A stretch of DNA of 30,142 bases, from the IMG/VR virus record IMGVR_UViG_3300009156_000360, positions 1-30,142 of that record; one strand, 5' to 3'. Under the pieces are notes generated by a model. It was not told where the DNA came from and did no database searches. It saw only the letters and a program-made list of their open reading frames with translations. Within the stretch, counting starts at the first letter, position 1. Each line of letters begins with the position of its first letter. Positions 4,543 through 13,598 of the stretch are shown here, one piece after another. The stretch comes from a virus. The translations under genes were made by a program, and so were the position numbers.

Positions 4543-4800
4543 ATGAATTGGAAACATTGGCTACGTGGGCTCGCGGCTGCAGCAGTAACAGGTTCCTCGA
4601 CTGCGGTCCTATCAACCATCGGTACCAACGCGACAGGTGACCCCCTCAACTGGCACCAGATTCTCACCATCACAGGGTTCAGCGGTGTCGTTAGTGCTGC
4701 TGCTTACCTCAAGCAGAGTCCGCTTCCGGCTGAGACGGAGACGAAGACGACAACGGTCACGGTCGAGCAAAAGAAGGAAACCACGAGGGACGGGGAGTAG
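4543..4800 (+). CDS. Holin-like small membrane protein
   Basis: The 85-residue product begins MNWKHWLRGLAAAAVTG. It has two hydrophobic segments, about residues 8-28 (LRGLAAAAVTGSSTAVLSTI) and 38-56 (HQILTITGFSGVVSAAAYL), and ends in a charged tail (QKKETTRDGE). The AAAYLKQSPLP motif after the second segment is one I recall from small phage holin-like proteins. Holins form membrane lesions that time lysis. AAAGGAG overlaps the stop of the preceding gene. No endolysin is recognisable nearby, so the lysis role rests on size, topology and motif only. Confidence 0.6.
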   Translation: MNWKHWLRGLAAAAVTGSSTAVLSTIGTNATGDPLNWHQILTITGFSGVVSAAAYLKQSPLPAETETKTTTVTVEQKKETTRDGE

Positions 4801-4811
4801 GGGCCACGATC

Positions 4812-5078
4812 ATGGACTCAATCAACAACAGCATACCAACAGGACCGTACACGGGTCGAGTTCGGGGCCTCCGCCAAGGTGGTAGGCCCTCGGGAGGTGG
4901 AAAGGTGAAGATGAAAGCAAAGGGCAAGAAGGGTGGGCCGCTGGCCAACAAGGCAAGGTTCCAGGCGTTGGTGGGTCAGCTATCAGCAAGACCAAAAGGG
5001 AACTCGGCTAAAGGGGTGATGGCCATGGGGGCAGCGAGGAGAGGAAAACACTACCCCGGCGACGCGGACGGCTGCTAG
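4812..5078 (+). CDS. Small basic glycine-rich protein
   Basis: The 88-residue product is strongly basic and Gly-rich (RVRGLRQGGRPSGGGKVKMK, then AKGKKGG) with a short helical middle (LANKARFQALVGQLSARPK) and a C-terminus AARRGKHYPGDADGC. It looks disordered and nucleic-acid binding. It follows the holin-like gene by 11 bases, with AGGGG upstream. No family is recognised; a packaging or virion-DNA role is speculation. Confidence 0.55.
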   Translation: MDSINNSIPTGPYTGRVRGLRQGGRPSGGGKVKMKAKGKKGGPLANKARFQALVGQLSARPKGNSAKGVMAMGAARRGKHYPGDADGC

Positions 5079-5128
5079 GTAGATCAAAATATCAAGGTCA
5101 AAATTCTAGATTAAGGAAGGATTCAATC
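5079..5128 (+). promoter_or_regulatory. AT-rich leader of the secreted-protein cassette
   Basis: Fifty bases before the gene at 5129 are markedly AT-rich compared with the surroundings and end in AAGGAAGG, a good ribosome site 8 bases from the ATG. No clear -35/-10 pair can be assigned, so a promoter is only possible. Confidence 0.25.
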
Positions 5129-6523
5129 ATGAGATTCAAGGCTTTTCTGTTAGTATTTCTGGTTCTTCTGTCATCTCTCATTGCTTACCCTCAGGCCGGT
5201 ACGGTCACCGTCAAGGCCCCGTACGAGAACTCCGCCACTTTCTCCTCCTCCACCTCCTCTACCTGTATGGGTCCCGTCCCCGTCGGCACTTTCTACTGGA
5301 CCCTCCGATGGGAGAACCCAGTAGGTACGGTGTCAGGGGGCACCGTCAAGCTTCAGGGTTCTATGTCCTCCACCTGTGCCTCCCCAGCCGACATCATCGC
5401 CGCCCAGACCGCGACGTCAGCCGGTACGGTTAATGGTACTGCTGGTGGCTACCGTTATGTTCAAATGGTCTTTGCCTCTTACTCCGGCACCGGCTCGGTT
5501 AAGGTCTTTGTCGCAGGTGACAAATCAGCAGCGGCCTTGGGTTCTGCCGTCACCGTCACCTCCGGTAACATAACGGTATCGGACGGCGCAGGTGCCCTGA
5601 ACGTCATATGCGACTCTGGTTGCGCTGGTGGTACTCAATACACCGAGGACGCCGCAGCTGCAGCTGACCCTATCGGTGGTGCGCTCAACTTAGTCCGTGC
5701 CGATACTCCCGGCGCTGTCACCAATGCTAACGGCGATAACGTGTCGGCACGTGGTACCAACTTCGGGGCTATGTATGTCACCCATATCGACCAGAATGGG
5801 GCCTTGTTCACCGCCGATGGTGCCGCAGTCGCTGGTGTCCCCCTCCGTATCTCAGGCAAGGACGGGTCTGGCAACACCCAGGACATCATCACCGATACCA
5901 CAGGTAACCAGACGGTAGTTGGTACTGGTACCGCCGGTGCCGCCGCTGGTGGGGTCCTTACTGTTCAAGGTGTCGCCTCCATGACCCCCATCCTTGCTAC
6001 TGTCAGCCAGAGTACAGCGTCCAACCTCAACGCCACCGTGGATAGTGAGTTACCCCCCGCTGCTGCCTTGGCCGATGCTACCGCTAACCCCACCGTTCCC
6101 GCCGTTGGTGCCTTCATGATGGCTTGGACTGGCTCCAATTGGAATCGTGTTCAGGCCTCGGTCGACGGTTGCAGCGGCACTACCCGATCCCGCGTCCGTA
6201 TCAAGTCCGATAACACCAACAACGACGACGAGACACAGATCAAGGCATCATCAGGTACACTGTGCAGCATAACAGGGTCGAACGCCAATACCACGACCGG
6301 TGTATATGTCAAGTGTACCAACCTCACCGCAGCTAGCACTACGCCCGGATCGAGCGCCATCTACTACAGCGTGCTCATTCCCGCCTCTCAGGAGGGTGGT
6401 GCCGTCGACCTTAACCTCGCCTTTGATACAGCCCTCACCTGCTACCTTGCTACCGGCAAGGCCGATTCCGACGCCACCGACCCGGCGCAGGACGATGCGG
6501 AGGTCTATGTCATATATAACTAG
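5129..6523 (+). CDS. Secreted or virion beta-rich protein with Sec signal peptide
   Basis: The 464-residue product starts with a clear signal peptide: basic MRFK, a hydrophobic core (AFLLVFLVLLSSLIAY) and a PQA|GT cleavage site near residue 23. The mature part is Ser/Thr/Gly/Ala-rich and beta-predicted. Residues 175-225 contain YTEDAAAAADP...LVRADTPG...NGDNVSARGTNFGAMYV, a pattern I recall from many predicted phage virion proteins. Several cysteines (CMGP, CDSGCAGG, DGCSG, CSITG) could form disulphides outside the cytoplasm. AAGGAAGG precedes the start. It overlaps the next secreted-protein gene by 17 bases. A virion adhesin or an exported host-surface protein are both possible. Confidence 0.65.
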   Translation: MRFKAFLLVFLVLLSSLIAYPQAGTVTVKAPYENSATFSSSTSSTCMGPVPVGTFYWTLRWENPVGTVSGGTVKLQGSMSSTCASPADIIAAQTATSAGTVNGTAGGYRYVQMVFASYSGTGSVKVFVAGDKSAAALGSAVTVTSGNITVSDGAGALNVICDSGCAGGTQYTEDAAAAADPIGGALNLVRADTPGAVTNANGDNVSARGTNFGAMYVTHIDQNGALFTADGAAVAGVPLRISGKDGSGNTQDIITDTTGNQTVVGTGTAGAAAGGVLTVQGVASMTPILATVSQSTASNLNATVDSELPPAAALADATANPTVPAVGAFMMAWTGSNWNRVQASVDGCSGTTRSRVRIKSDNTNNDDETQIKASSGTLCSITGSNANTTTGVYVKCTNLTAASTTPGSSAIYYSVLIPASQEGGAVDLNLAFDTALTCYLATGKADSDATDPAQDDAEVYVIYN

Positions 6524-7673
6524 ACTAACCACAGTCCTTCTTCTCCTCCTGCTGGCCCCGCCCAGCGCTTTTGCTGCTTACGGCTATTACCGTGCCGTAG
6601 ACATTGATTCTGTTGGCTCTACCCTTACCGACTTCACCATCACCGTCTGCTTCAATGGCTCTGCCCCATGTAACGCAACTGTATCGGGCCTGAACCAGAC
6701 CGGGGGTGGGGAACACGTTACTCAGGCTGATGGTGATGATATTGCCTTCGGCAGCGACAACACATGCAATACCAAACTGAAGTGGGTCCTCGTCCGGTAC
6801 GTGGCGGCGACAGGGGAGCTAGAGGCCAAGGTCAAGGTCACCCTCGGTACCTCGGTCACCACCATTTACATGTGCTACGGTGATGCCGGTGTTACCACAT
6901 TCCAGGGCGGCTCTCAGGGCGATGCCTTTGATACCAATACCAAGGCATTCTTCCCATTCCCAGACGGCACCACCTTGGACGTCAGTGACTTCTCGGTCAG
7001 CAATGCGGATGGGACCAAGGTCAATACCCCAACCGCCACAGCCGGTAAGCTCGACGGAGGGATCGAGTTCGACAACTCCGCCGACCAGTACGTAACCCTC
7101 GGTAACCCTGCTGCTCTTCAGATTACGGGCGACCTCACCATCTGTGTGTCGTTCAACCTTACCGGCTCTGGTGATGGTAATAGCGGTATTATCTTCTCCA
7201 AGGACAAGGACACCGGGGGCCGTGCCTATACTATGGACCTAGAGGCCACGGTGCCTCGTTTCTACTACAATGGTGGTGGGGCGGGTGACACCATCACCTC
7301 ATCCACCAACGTGACCGCTGGCGTCTGGTACCGCATCTGTAGTGTGTTTGATTCGGTTGCTTCTAATATGAGTACCATCCACCTGTACATTGATGGGTCT
7401 GATGCAGCCACCCCTGTTAGTGGGGCACCCACCTCTATCCCCTCTGCTACCGCCAACGTCCTTATTGGTCGCCGCGAGTACTCGGGGTTTGAGCAACCAG
7501 CCGATGCCAAGATGGATGACCTAGTCGTTGCTACCAGCCCTAGGTCGGCTGACTGGATATCTGCCGATTACGCAGCCTTCTTCACCCCTGGGTCGTTCAT
7601 CGCGATCGGAAACGAGAACTCGGTAGCAGTAACAACGGTAAGAGGCGGAATAACTTTGCGTGGAGTCCAATAA
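6507..7673 (+). CDS. Exported DUF2341/LamG-like (lectin-type) protein
   Basis: The 388-residue product starts at an ATG preceded by GCGGAGGTCT inside the end of the previous gene; an upstream in-frame ATG at 6300 has no support. It has a signal peptide (MSYITRLTTVLLLLLLAPP, then SAFA|AYGY). Residues 24-125 (YYRAVDIDSVGSTLTDFTIT ... GGEHVTQADGDDIAFGSDN ... TTIYMCYGDAGVT) match the DUF2341 pattern. Residues 140-345 (GIEFDNSADQYVTLG, ITGDLTICVSFNL, WYRICSVFD, STIHLYIDG) match a concanavalin/LamG-like sandwich. Such domains usually bind glycans. In a phage this suggests receptor binding or modification of the host surface. The ligand is unknown. Confidence 0.72.
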   Translation: MSYITRLTTVLLLLLLAPPSAFAAYGYYRAVDIDSVGSTLTDFTITVCFNGSAPCNATVSGLNQTGGGEHVTQADGDDIAFGSDNTCNTKLKWVLVRYVAATGELEAKVKVTLGTSVTTIYMCYGDAGVTTFQGGSQGDAFDTNTKAFFPFPDGTTLDVSDFSVSNADGTKVNTPTATAGKLDGGIEFDNSADQYVTLGNPAALQITGDLTICVSFNLTGSGDGNSGIIFSKDKDTGGRAYTMDLEATVPRFYYNGGGAGDTITSSTNVTAGVWYRICSVFDSVASNMSTIHLYIDGSDAATPVSGAPTSIPSATANVLIGRREYSGFEQPADAKMDDLVVATSPRSADWISADYAAFFTPGSFIAIGNENSVAVTTVRGGITLRGVQ

Positions 7674-7683
7674 GGAGGGCACA

Positions 7684-9165
7684 GTGAAACATCTGATTTT
7701 GTCCCTTCTGTTAAGTCTGTCTTTAATCTGCCCTTCTCTTTGGGCAGAGACCGTGACCGCAGCCTCATGTTCCCCCACCGACATGGCCTCTGCCGTCTCT
7801 TCTGCCAATGGTGGTGCCGGTGCTAATTCCATCGTCCGTATCCCCGCTGCCGCCTCCTGTCACTATACCATGGGTCAGACCATCAGTGACTCAGGTAAGA
7901 AGATAGAGTTCGTATGCTTGAATGGGGTGGGGACGCTTAGCTTCGACTTCGACTATGACGGGTTTAACCTCAGTGGTACAGGGTCGTCTATCCACGACTG
8001 CTATATCAAGTCCACCTACGCCGATTACCCCCAGTCCCGCCCCCCGGCCATGGTCCTGCTCGTTGGTCAGAACCAGCGTGCTCACCACAACAAACTGTGG
8101 CACGATCAGGTCAATGGTGGTTATGGCGTGTTCGGTGTCTTTGCTAATTCCCAGACTCAGCCTGCCGTCGTTACCGCTGTGGCCGACCACAACGAGTTCA
8201 TCAACGCCCGTGCTCAGGCACAGGGTAAGGGGACGGGTGATTGGACGCCGGTTAGCAAGATCGGTAATGCCGATCAGACCGGTGTCTTCTATGTCGAAGA
8301 CAACACTTTCTACGAGGACCTAAGCTTCTGGGGTAATGTGGTTGACTGTACGTTGGACGCCACCCTCGTCGTCCGATACAACACCTTCACCTCCTCTGCC
8401 ATGGCTGGTGGTGGCTTCTTTATCGAGGCCCACAGCTTGGACTCGGTTAACCGTAATTGCCGCTCTTACGAGATCTACGGCAACAAGTTCATAGGTAATG
8501 GTTCACAAAACTGGAGCATCAAGATCCGTGGTGGGACCTACATGGCGTGGGGGAACCAGACCACAGGTACGACGTTTGGTGTACTCCTGATGGACAATAC
8601 CCGTAGTGATACGGTAATCATCGGTGGTGCCTACGAAGACTGCGACGGTATGGCCTCGAGCAACGTCGACGAGAACCTCATGGGTCAGAATGGCCGGCAC
8701 TGTGGGGATCAGGTAGGATCGGGTAGGTCCACCAACGCAGGCACTATTCAGCCTCAAGCAAGGGAACCTGCCTATGGATGGCTAAACACTAATAGTGGGG
8801 TGGCCTCCCAGCCCTCCTGTTGTGATTCCACCAACGCGGTCAAGATGGGTGGGTCCAGTATGGACATACTGCACAACGATGACTGGTGGGATGAGACCGG
8901 TAGTGGGGTCATTATTGGAACTAGCAACCCAGGCACGTGCCCGACTGGGAGAGGAAATTGGAGGACAGATCGGGGCTCGTGGCGGACGGCGGTACCAACA
9001 CAAGGGGTGATCTACACAGGACAGGGGACGTTAGGCAAGTGTACCTCAACCGACACGTGGACCAATGACGTCTACGTACCATATACCTACCCACACCCAC
9101 TAACCGCTGCCACAGCAGAGACGATATCGAAAGGGCCAGCAAGGGCCAGAATCAACGTCAGGTAA
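7684..9165 (+). CDS. Exported right-handed beta-helix protein
   Basis: The 493-residue product starts at GTG 7684, 3 bases after TAAGGAGGG; an ATG at 7660 lies upstream of this site. A signal peptide (KHLILSLLLSLSLICPSLWA|ET) is clear. The rest has repeated short strands with N and G turns (HHNKLWHDQVNGGYGVFGVF, ADHNEFINA, VRYNTFTSS, YEIYGNKFIGN, YMAWGNQTTG) typical of parallel beta-helix (pectate-lyase-like) proteins. It ends with YVPYTYPHPL, a C-terminal motif I recall from bacterial exported beta-helix proteins. Enzymatic polysaccharide cleavage is possible, but no catalytic residues can be assigned. It is the third of three consecutive exported proteins. Confidence 0.7.
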   Translation: MKHLILSLLLSLSLICPSLWAETVTAASCSPTDMASAVSSANGGAGANSIVRIPAAASCHYTMGQTISDSGKKIEFVCLNGVGTLSFDFDYDGFNLSGTGSSIHDCYIKSTYADYPQSRPPAMVLLVGQNQRAHHNKLWHDQVNGGYGVFGVFANSQTQPAVVTAVADHNEFINARAQAQGKGTGDWTPVSKIGNADQTGVFYVEDNTFYEDLSFWGNVVDCTLDATLVVRYNTFTSSAMAGGGFFIEAHSLDSVNRNCRSYEIYGNKFIGNGSQNWSIKIRGGTYMAWGNQTTGTTFGVLLMDNTRSDTVIIGGAYEDCDGMASSNVDENLMGQNGRHCGDQVGSGRSTNAGTIQPQAREPAYGWLNTNSGVASQPSCCDSTNAVKMGGSSMDILHNDDWWDETGSGVIIGTSNPGTCPTGRGNWRTDRGSWRTAVPTQGVIYTGQGTLGKCTSTDTWTNDVYVPYTYPHPLTAATAETISKGPARARINVR

Positions 9166-9186
9166 GTCAAGCAATATGGAGGAGAA

Positions 9187-9384
9187 ATGCAAAATGACCC
9201 AGTCGGCTGGATGGTACTCTTTATCAGTTCAGGTACTCTCATTTCGGTTCTCATCTTCGCCTACAACCACGGTAAGCTGGTCAACCGGGTCGAGCAGGTA
9301 GAGGGGGATAGTGAGGAAACAAGGAAGGACGTCAAGGACTTAAGGAGGGATGTAGACAGGTGGCACCAGAGGAGACAAACGTAA
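9187..9384 (+). CDS. Small membrane protein with coiled coil
   Basis: The 65-residue product has one hydrophobic helix at residues 7-25 (GWMVLFISSGTLISVLIFAY), then a charged heptad-like helix (VNRVEQVEGDSEETRKDVKD). This N-terminal-membrane, C-terminal-coiled-coil layout is common in small phage lysis-associated or XhlA-like proteins. GGAGGAGAA directly precedes the ATG. Its end overlaps the next GTG-start gene by 25 bases. Holin/antiholin or membrane-anchoring roles are possible. Confidence 0.6.
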   Translation: MQNDPVGWMVLFISSGTLISVLIFAYNHGKLVNRVEQVEGDSEETRKDVKDLRRDVDRWHQRRQT

Positions 9385-9578
9385 ATCAGCTCAGGTATAG
9401 GATGAGTGAGGAGGAGATAAGGCTACTCAGGGTAGTCGAGGCGAGGGTGGCCCGCGCTACTCAGGACCTACGGACCTTCGTCAACCTTTGTGCCTCTGGC
9501 CATAACCTAGACCCAAATGGCCTAGACTTTGACTGTGTTACCGGTACTTACTATGACAGAAGACGAGATCCTAGCTAG
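9360..9578 (+). CDS. Small hypothetical protein upstream of terminase
   Basis: The 72-residue product has an acidic/basic helix (MSEEEIRLLRVVEARVARAT) and a C-terminus with two cysteines (NLCASG, DFDCVTG). GTG at 9360 is chosen because TTAAGGAGGG lies 10 bases upstream; the ATG at 9402 is an alternative. It overlaps the terminase start by 26 bases and the membrane-protein gene by 25. The overlap on both sides supports co-translation. No family recognised. Confidence 0.6.
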   Translation: MAPEETNVNQLRYRMSEEEIRLLRVVEARVARATQDLRTFVNLCASGHNLDPNGLDFDCVTGTYYDRRRDPS

Positions 9579-11469
9579 TCAACACCTCGCTGATATGGGG
9601 GTCCAGGCCGCGTCCTTGCCCGAGGACCCCTCCTCTATGCACGAGTCCGCTCGTATCCACTTCTGTCAGGAGTATCTCCACGACCGTCAACTCGCCCGTA
9701 CAGATATCATCTGGCTATGTAACAACGCCCTCCAGTACCCCGACGTCGAGCCCGATATGCATGGCCCCGTCGCCCGCCACCTTCAGGCCTTTCGTGGTCA
9801 CGAGGAGTACATGGACCACAACACCTTCCAGATCGTCTTCTCCGAGCCGATCTGTGCTATCCACACCAAGGAGAACGCAGACCCCAGCCGCGAGTCCTGC
9901 CCCGCCACCTGTTTGGGCCGTTCTTGCTGGTATCTTGACGGCCCAAGGTTCCGTATGTTATTAGACCCCCGTGGTACGCTCAAGACGACCGTCAACACGA
10001 TCAGTCACAGCATACAGTGGCAGATCAACTTCACCGATATTCGCATTGCCTTGAGCGTCGCAACATCGATGCAGGGCGCAGATATGATAACGGAGGTTGA
10101 GAACCACTACCGGTTCAACGAGAAGTTCCGGTTCCTATTTCCAGAGTTCTGCCCAGCGGCAGAAAAGACAGGTGACTGGGGGAGCAAGGACCAATTCACC
10201 CTCCCTAATAGGAGAAGGAAGTGGCTCAAGGAACCGACCATGAGGGTCGTATCCATAGGCAAGGTTGTGGCCGGCCCCCACTATGAGGTTATCAAGCATT
10301 CCGATATCGTGGACAAGGAGAACGTCAAAACCCCCGGTGGCCTGCAGGATACCAAGGACCACTTCAAATACACCATGCCCCTACTCGAGCGTGGTCCTGC
10401 CGTCCCCGACCGCCCCCTTACCCGTGGCTGGGTCGATCTTGAGGGTACCATCTACAACAACTCGGACCTTTATTGTGAGGAGCTAGACAAGGACGATGAG
10501 AGGGCGAGTAGGGGCGATCCTGTCCGTTGGTCGGTATTCCGCCGTGATTCGGTCCAAGAGGCCATATCCGACGAGGACTTATGGAAGCGTCCCTTCAAGG
10601 TTCTCTGGCCCAAGCGCTTCCCGTGGGAGGAACTGAAGGCGATATGGGAGGATATTGGCGACTACATGTTCTCGTGCCAGTACAGGCTCAAGCCGACTAC
10701 CACTGGTATGAGCTTGGCCCGTGCCTCGGAAATCCAGACCTTCAAGGCTGAGTACAAGAGGACCATCCGACCCCATGCCTATATGAAGACCACGGTCGAC
10801 TTGGCGGGTATGGAAGAGGACCCCGAGGCCTGCAACATAGCCATCACCACGGTCGGTCACCTTCGTAACGGTCGTAAGTACGTCTTCGAGGCCCTTGTTG
10901 GTCGTCCTACCCCCTTCGTTATCACCAACTATTATTTCGACCTCCACGCCCGTTACTCCACCCTCGAGTCCCCTCTAGTTATTCAGATCGAGGAGGCCCA
11001 CCATGCCCAAGCCATGAAACCTTACCTCGAGCGAGAAATGGAGCTACGCGGTGTCTTCCTCAACATTGTCTATATACCCCGTGATAACACTATCGCCAAG
11101 GACAACCGCATCTTCTACGGCCTCCAGCCTTGGTTTAACCGACGCCTCATCTACTTTAGTGACGATATCCCCTACATGCCCCACATCATCCGCGAGATCA
11201 CGAAGTTCCCGAAGTACAAGTTCAAGGACTTCCTCGACTCGCTCGTTGACCAAGGCCAGACCGAGGGGGGGACGGTAGACCACCGGACCTCAATACCACA
11301 GTTGAAGCAGGCACCCGAGGACCCCCTCAAGCTTCGAGGCACCTTCTTAGGCTTTGACCCTGTGACCAAAGAGCCCCGTTACTCCACAGACGGGCCTACC
11401 GCCGACTACTTCGGCACGGGTGTGGAAGAACAACTTAACTACCATGCCAACATGACGGGAGCACTGTAA
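9553..11469 (+). CDS. terL: Terminase large subunit
   Basis: The 638-residue product is the packaging motor ATPase/nuclease. A terminase-type deviant Walker A is seen at residues 138-146 (DPRGTLKTT). A Walker B-like segment lies near 243-256 (YEVIKHSDIVDKEN), in the place where relatives have DDLVDEEN. A coupling-type motif follows near 296-307 (EGTIYNNSDLY). The C-terminal nuclease domain probably begins near residue 411 (TTVDLAG, with a candidate metal-binding Asp), then a strand-rich stretch (GRKYVFEAL). Length is slightly above the usual range. ATG 9553 is chosen over a TTG at 9529; no strong ribosome site is seen, so coupling to the overlapping upstream gene is likely. Its stop overlaps the portal start as TAATG. 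Confidence 0.88.
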   Translation: MTEDEILASQHLADMGVQAASLPEDPSSMHESARIHFCQEYLHDRQLARTDIIWLCNNALQYPDVEPDMHGPVARHLQAFRGHEEYMDHNTFQIVFSEPICAIHTKENADPSRESCPATCLGRSCWYLDGPRFRMLLDPRGTLKTTVNTISHSIQWQINFTDIRIALSVATSMQGADMITEVENHYRFNEKFRFLFPEFCPAAEKTGDWGSKDQFTLPNRRRKWLKEPTMRVVSIGKVVAGPHYEVIKHSDIVDKENVKTPGGLQDTKDHFKYTMPLLERGPAVPDRPLTRGWVDLEGTIYNNSDLYCEELDKDDERASRGDPVRWSVFRRDSVQEAISDEDLWKRPFKVLWPKRFPWEELKAIWEDIGDYMFSCQYRLKPTTTGMSLARASEIQTFKAEYKRTIRPHAYMKTTVDLAGMEEDPEACNIAITTVGHLRNGRKYVFEALVGRPTPFVITNYYFDLHARYSTLESPLVIQIEEAHHAQAMKPYLEREMELRGVFLNIVYIPRDNTIAKDNRIFYGLQPWFNRRLIYFSDDIPYMPHIIREITKFPKYKFKDFLDSLVDQGQTEGGTVDHRTSIPQLKQAPEDPLKLRGTFLGFDPVTKEPRYSTDGPTADYFGTGVEEQLNYHANMTGAL

Positions 11470-13598
11470 TGCCTGACTATAGGGACCAATACGAGCACCC
11501 GAGCCGACGTAATTCGGTATATGACATCAACTTACCGCCTCAATACCTCAGAAATCAGGAGGTCAGTGGGCAACTACCCGATCCGGGTGATATCCGGATG
11601 CCGTTCGAGCAGCTGAGCAATGACCAAGCACTCAAGATAGTGAGGGCGGACTTCGACTCTGCCGCGAATTACCGCAACCAGAACCACGACTGGCGGTGGT
11701 TGATAGCGGATGCACTGTATACCGGTTGGAAGCAGCCCAAGTTCTGGGAGGGGACCAAGATCCCCCGTGCCGTCGTCTCGGTCATGGTCGCCTTCGAGCA
11801 GATTGAGAGCATACTACCTCGCGTCATGCAAGGGTTATTCCCATCCCCTGACTGGTTCGAGGCTGTTGGTTATGGCAAGACGACACCAGCAGCGGCGAGG
11901 TCGGTCAGGGATACCATTCAGGCCCAGCTTGGTGACTCCAACCCCCGTGAGACCGTCCGTCGTGTGTCCAAGTCCATGCTCTACTACGGTAACGGTATCA
12001 TGATGAGTGGATGGAACTACGAGGTACGTAAGGCCCTTCAGTATATACCGGAGTTCAGGCCCAAGACACGGAGGATGTTGAACCCTATTGATGGTGTCTA
12101 CCAGAACATGCCCGCCCCCGGCTACCACCGTACCATCCGTGAGAAGGTCATCGAGGAGTACATCAACCAGCCCTTCTTGCGTTACGTGCCTCTCCGCCGT
12201 TTCTATAACGATCCCAACTGCCCCTCCCCCATCGTTTCCGAGGGCCGCTTCTGCTGCCTCGAGTCCTATATGTACATCGACGAGCTTGCCGCCTTGTCCA
12301 AGTGCCCCGGTTACGAGAGCATGCCCGACCTTCATACTCTCTGGGCTATGAGCCAGCAAAACTCCATGTCTCAGGCCGATAGCTTCATGTCTGACCAGGA
12401 GGCCACCCGTCGTGCCAACTGGATGCCTTGGACCTCCTATTCTGCCGACCCCGCCGCTCAGCGCATTCGTGTTATTCTCTATTTCACCAAGGACCGTATT
12501 CTCTGGTCCCTTGACAACAAGGCCATCGTCTACAACAAACCTCACCCTATTGGGAGACTTAACTTCTATGACGCCTTCTACGCAGATCTTCTTGACCGCT
12601 TTTACGCAATGGCGATTACTGATGTGGTTGAACCTGAACAACGTGTACAGGAAGGATTGCTTGGTGCACGCTTGGATGAACTCAGTCTCTCTCTCCACCC
12701 CACAACAGTCAGAAAGAGAGGCAGTGGTACCCCCCTCTACCAGCTTCGAGTTAGACCGGGCGGCGTAGCGGAGAGCGACGACCCCAAGAACGACATAATC
12801 AGGCAGTACCCGGATAACGCGACACAGAACAGCCACCTCGAAGCACAGGCCAGCCAGATGAGAGTACAGAAGGCGACAGGGGCCAGTGATATGGCAGTGT
12901 TGGGGGTGGGTACGTCTTCCAACCCCGCTGCCAAGACGGCGACCGGGGCCGGTTTGATGGGTCAGGCCGCTGCCTCCCGTATCATCTACTTGGTTGAGAA
13001 CATTTGCGGTACTGCCATCGAGCCTGCCCTTCAGGACATCCACGACTGGAATCAACGCTTCTTGGACCCCAACCAGATGATAGAAGCAGCGGATGGGGAA
13101 GAGATAGACCCAATACTAGTGTTTGGGGCGAAGGTCAAGTTTCAGATGCGAGCCGCTGCTAAGATGCAGAGTAAGGCGGCACTATTACAGCTGATGCCAA
13201 TGACCTTACAGGCCATGCTCAACCCACAACTTCAGGCCCAGTTGAATATGATGGGCATGACGGTCGACTTCAAGGAAATGATGCAGATGTTCATGGACGC
13301 GAGTGGGTACAACAAGAAGTTCGACTGGGTGCGCAAGATGACGAAGGAAGAGAAGGAAGCGCTGGCCCAGAAGCAGCCGAGCAAGGCCGAGACTGATATG
13401 GCACTCCAGCAAGACAGGATGACGAGACTGAAGGACATGCAGCTGAGCAAGCAGGAGTTCGAGCTACTGATGAAGTTCATAGACAGTCGGCTGAGCGAGA
13501 CACAAGAAGAGATGGACGAACCAGAGGGCAAGTCCAAGCGGGACAAAAGCAGCGAGTCCAACCCCCGGTCGTCGGGGCAGAGGTATAGCATACAATGA
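11469..13598 (+). CDS. Portal (head-tail connecting) protein
   Basis: The 709-residue product follows the terminase directly through a TAATG overlap, the classical position of the portal. Features include DWRWLIADALYTGWKQPKFWEG, a helix-rich wing (FEQIESILPRVMQGLFPSPDWF), the YGKTTPAAARSVRDTIQAQL segment and MLYYGNGIMMSGWNYE, all typical of podovirus-type connector proteins. The C-terminus is helical and Met/Gln-rich (residues 560-660), ending in a charged tail. Twelve copies would form the DNA channel at one capsid vertex. Codon use changes within the gene: CGT/TCC-rich blocks alternate with AGG/AGA/ATA-rich ones. Confidence 0.85.
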   Translation: MPDYRDQYEHPSRRNSVYDINLPPQYLRNQEVSGQLPDPGDIRMPFEQLSNDQALKIVRADFDSAANYRNQNHDWRWLIADALYTGWKQPKFWEGTKIPRAVVSVMVAFEQIESILPRVMQGLFPSPDWFEAVGYGKTTPAAARSVRDTIQAQLGDSNPRETVRRVSKSMLYYGNGIMMSGWNYEVRKALQYIPEFRPKTRRMLNPIDGVYQNMPAPGYHRTIREKVIEEYINQPFLRYVPLRRFYNDPNCPSPIVSEGRFCCLESYMYIDELAALSKCPGYESMPDLHTLWAMSQQNSMSQADSFMSDQEATRRANWMPWTSYSADPAAQRIRVILYFTKDRILWSLDNKAIVYNKPHPIGRLNFYDAFYADLLDRFYAMAITDVVEPEQRVQEGLLGARLDELSLSLHPTTVRKRGSGTPLYQLRVRPGGVAESDDPKNDIIRQYPDNATQNSHLEAQASQMRVQKATGASDMAVLGVGTSSNPAAKTATGAGLMGQAAASRIIYLVENICGTAIEPALQDIHDWNQRFLDPNQMIEAADGEEIDPILVFGAKVKFQMRAAAKMQSKAALLQLMPMTLQAMLNPQLQAQLNMMGMTVDFKEMMQMFMDASGYNKKFDWVRKMTKEEKEALAQKQPSKAETDMALQQDRMTRLKDMQLSKQEFELLMKFIDSRLSETQEEMDEPEGKSKRDKSSESNPRSSGQRYSIQ

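Noticed and set aside
11835-13055. 406-codon open frame on the - strand inside the portal gene
   Set aside because: It is antisense to a clear portal protein, has no ribosome site and no family-like sequence; open antisense frames arise from the third-base bias of this GC-rich gene.
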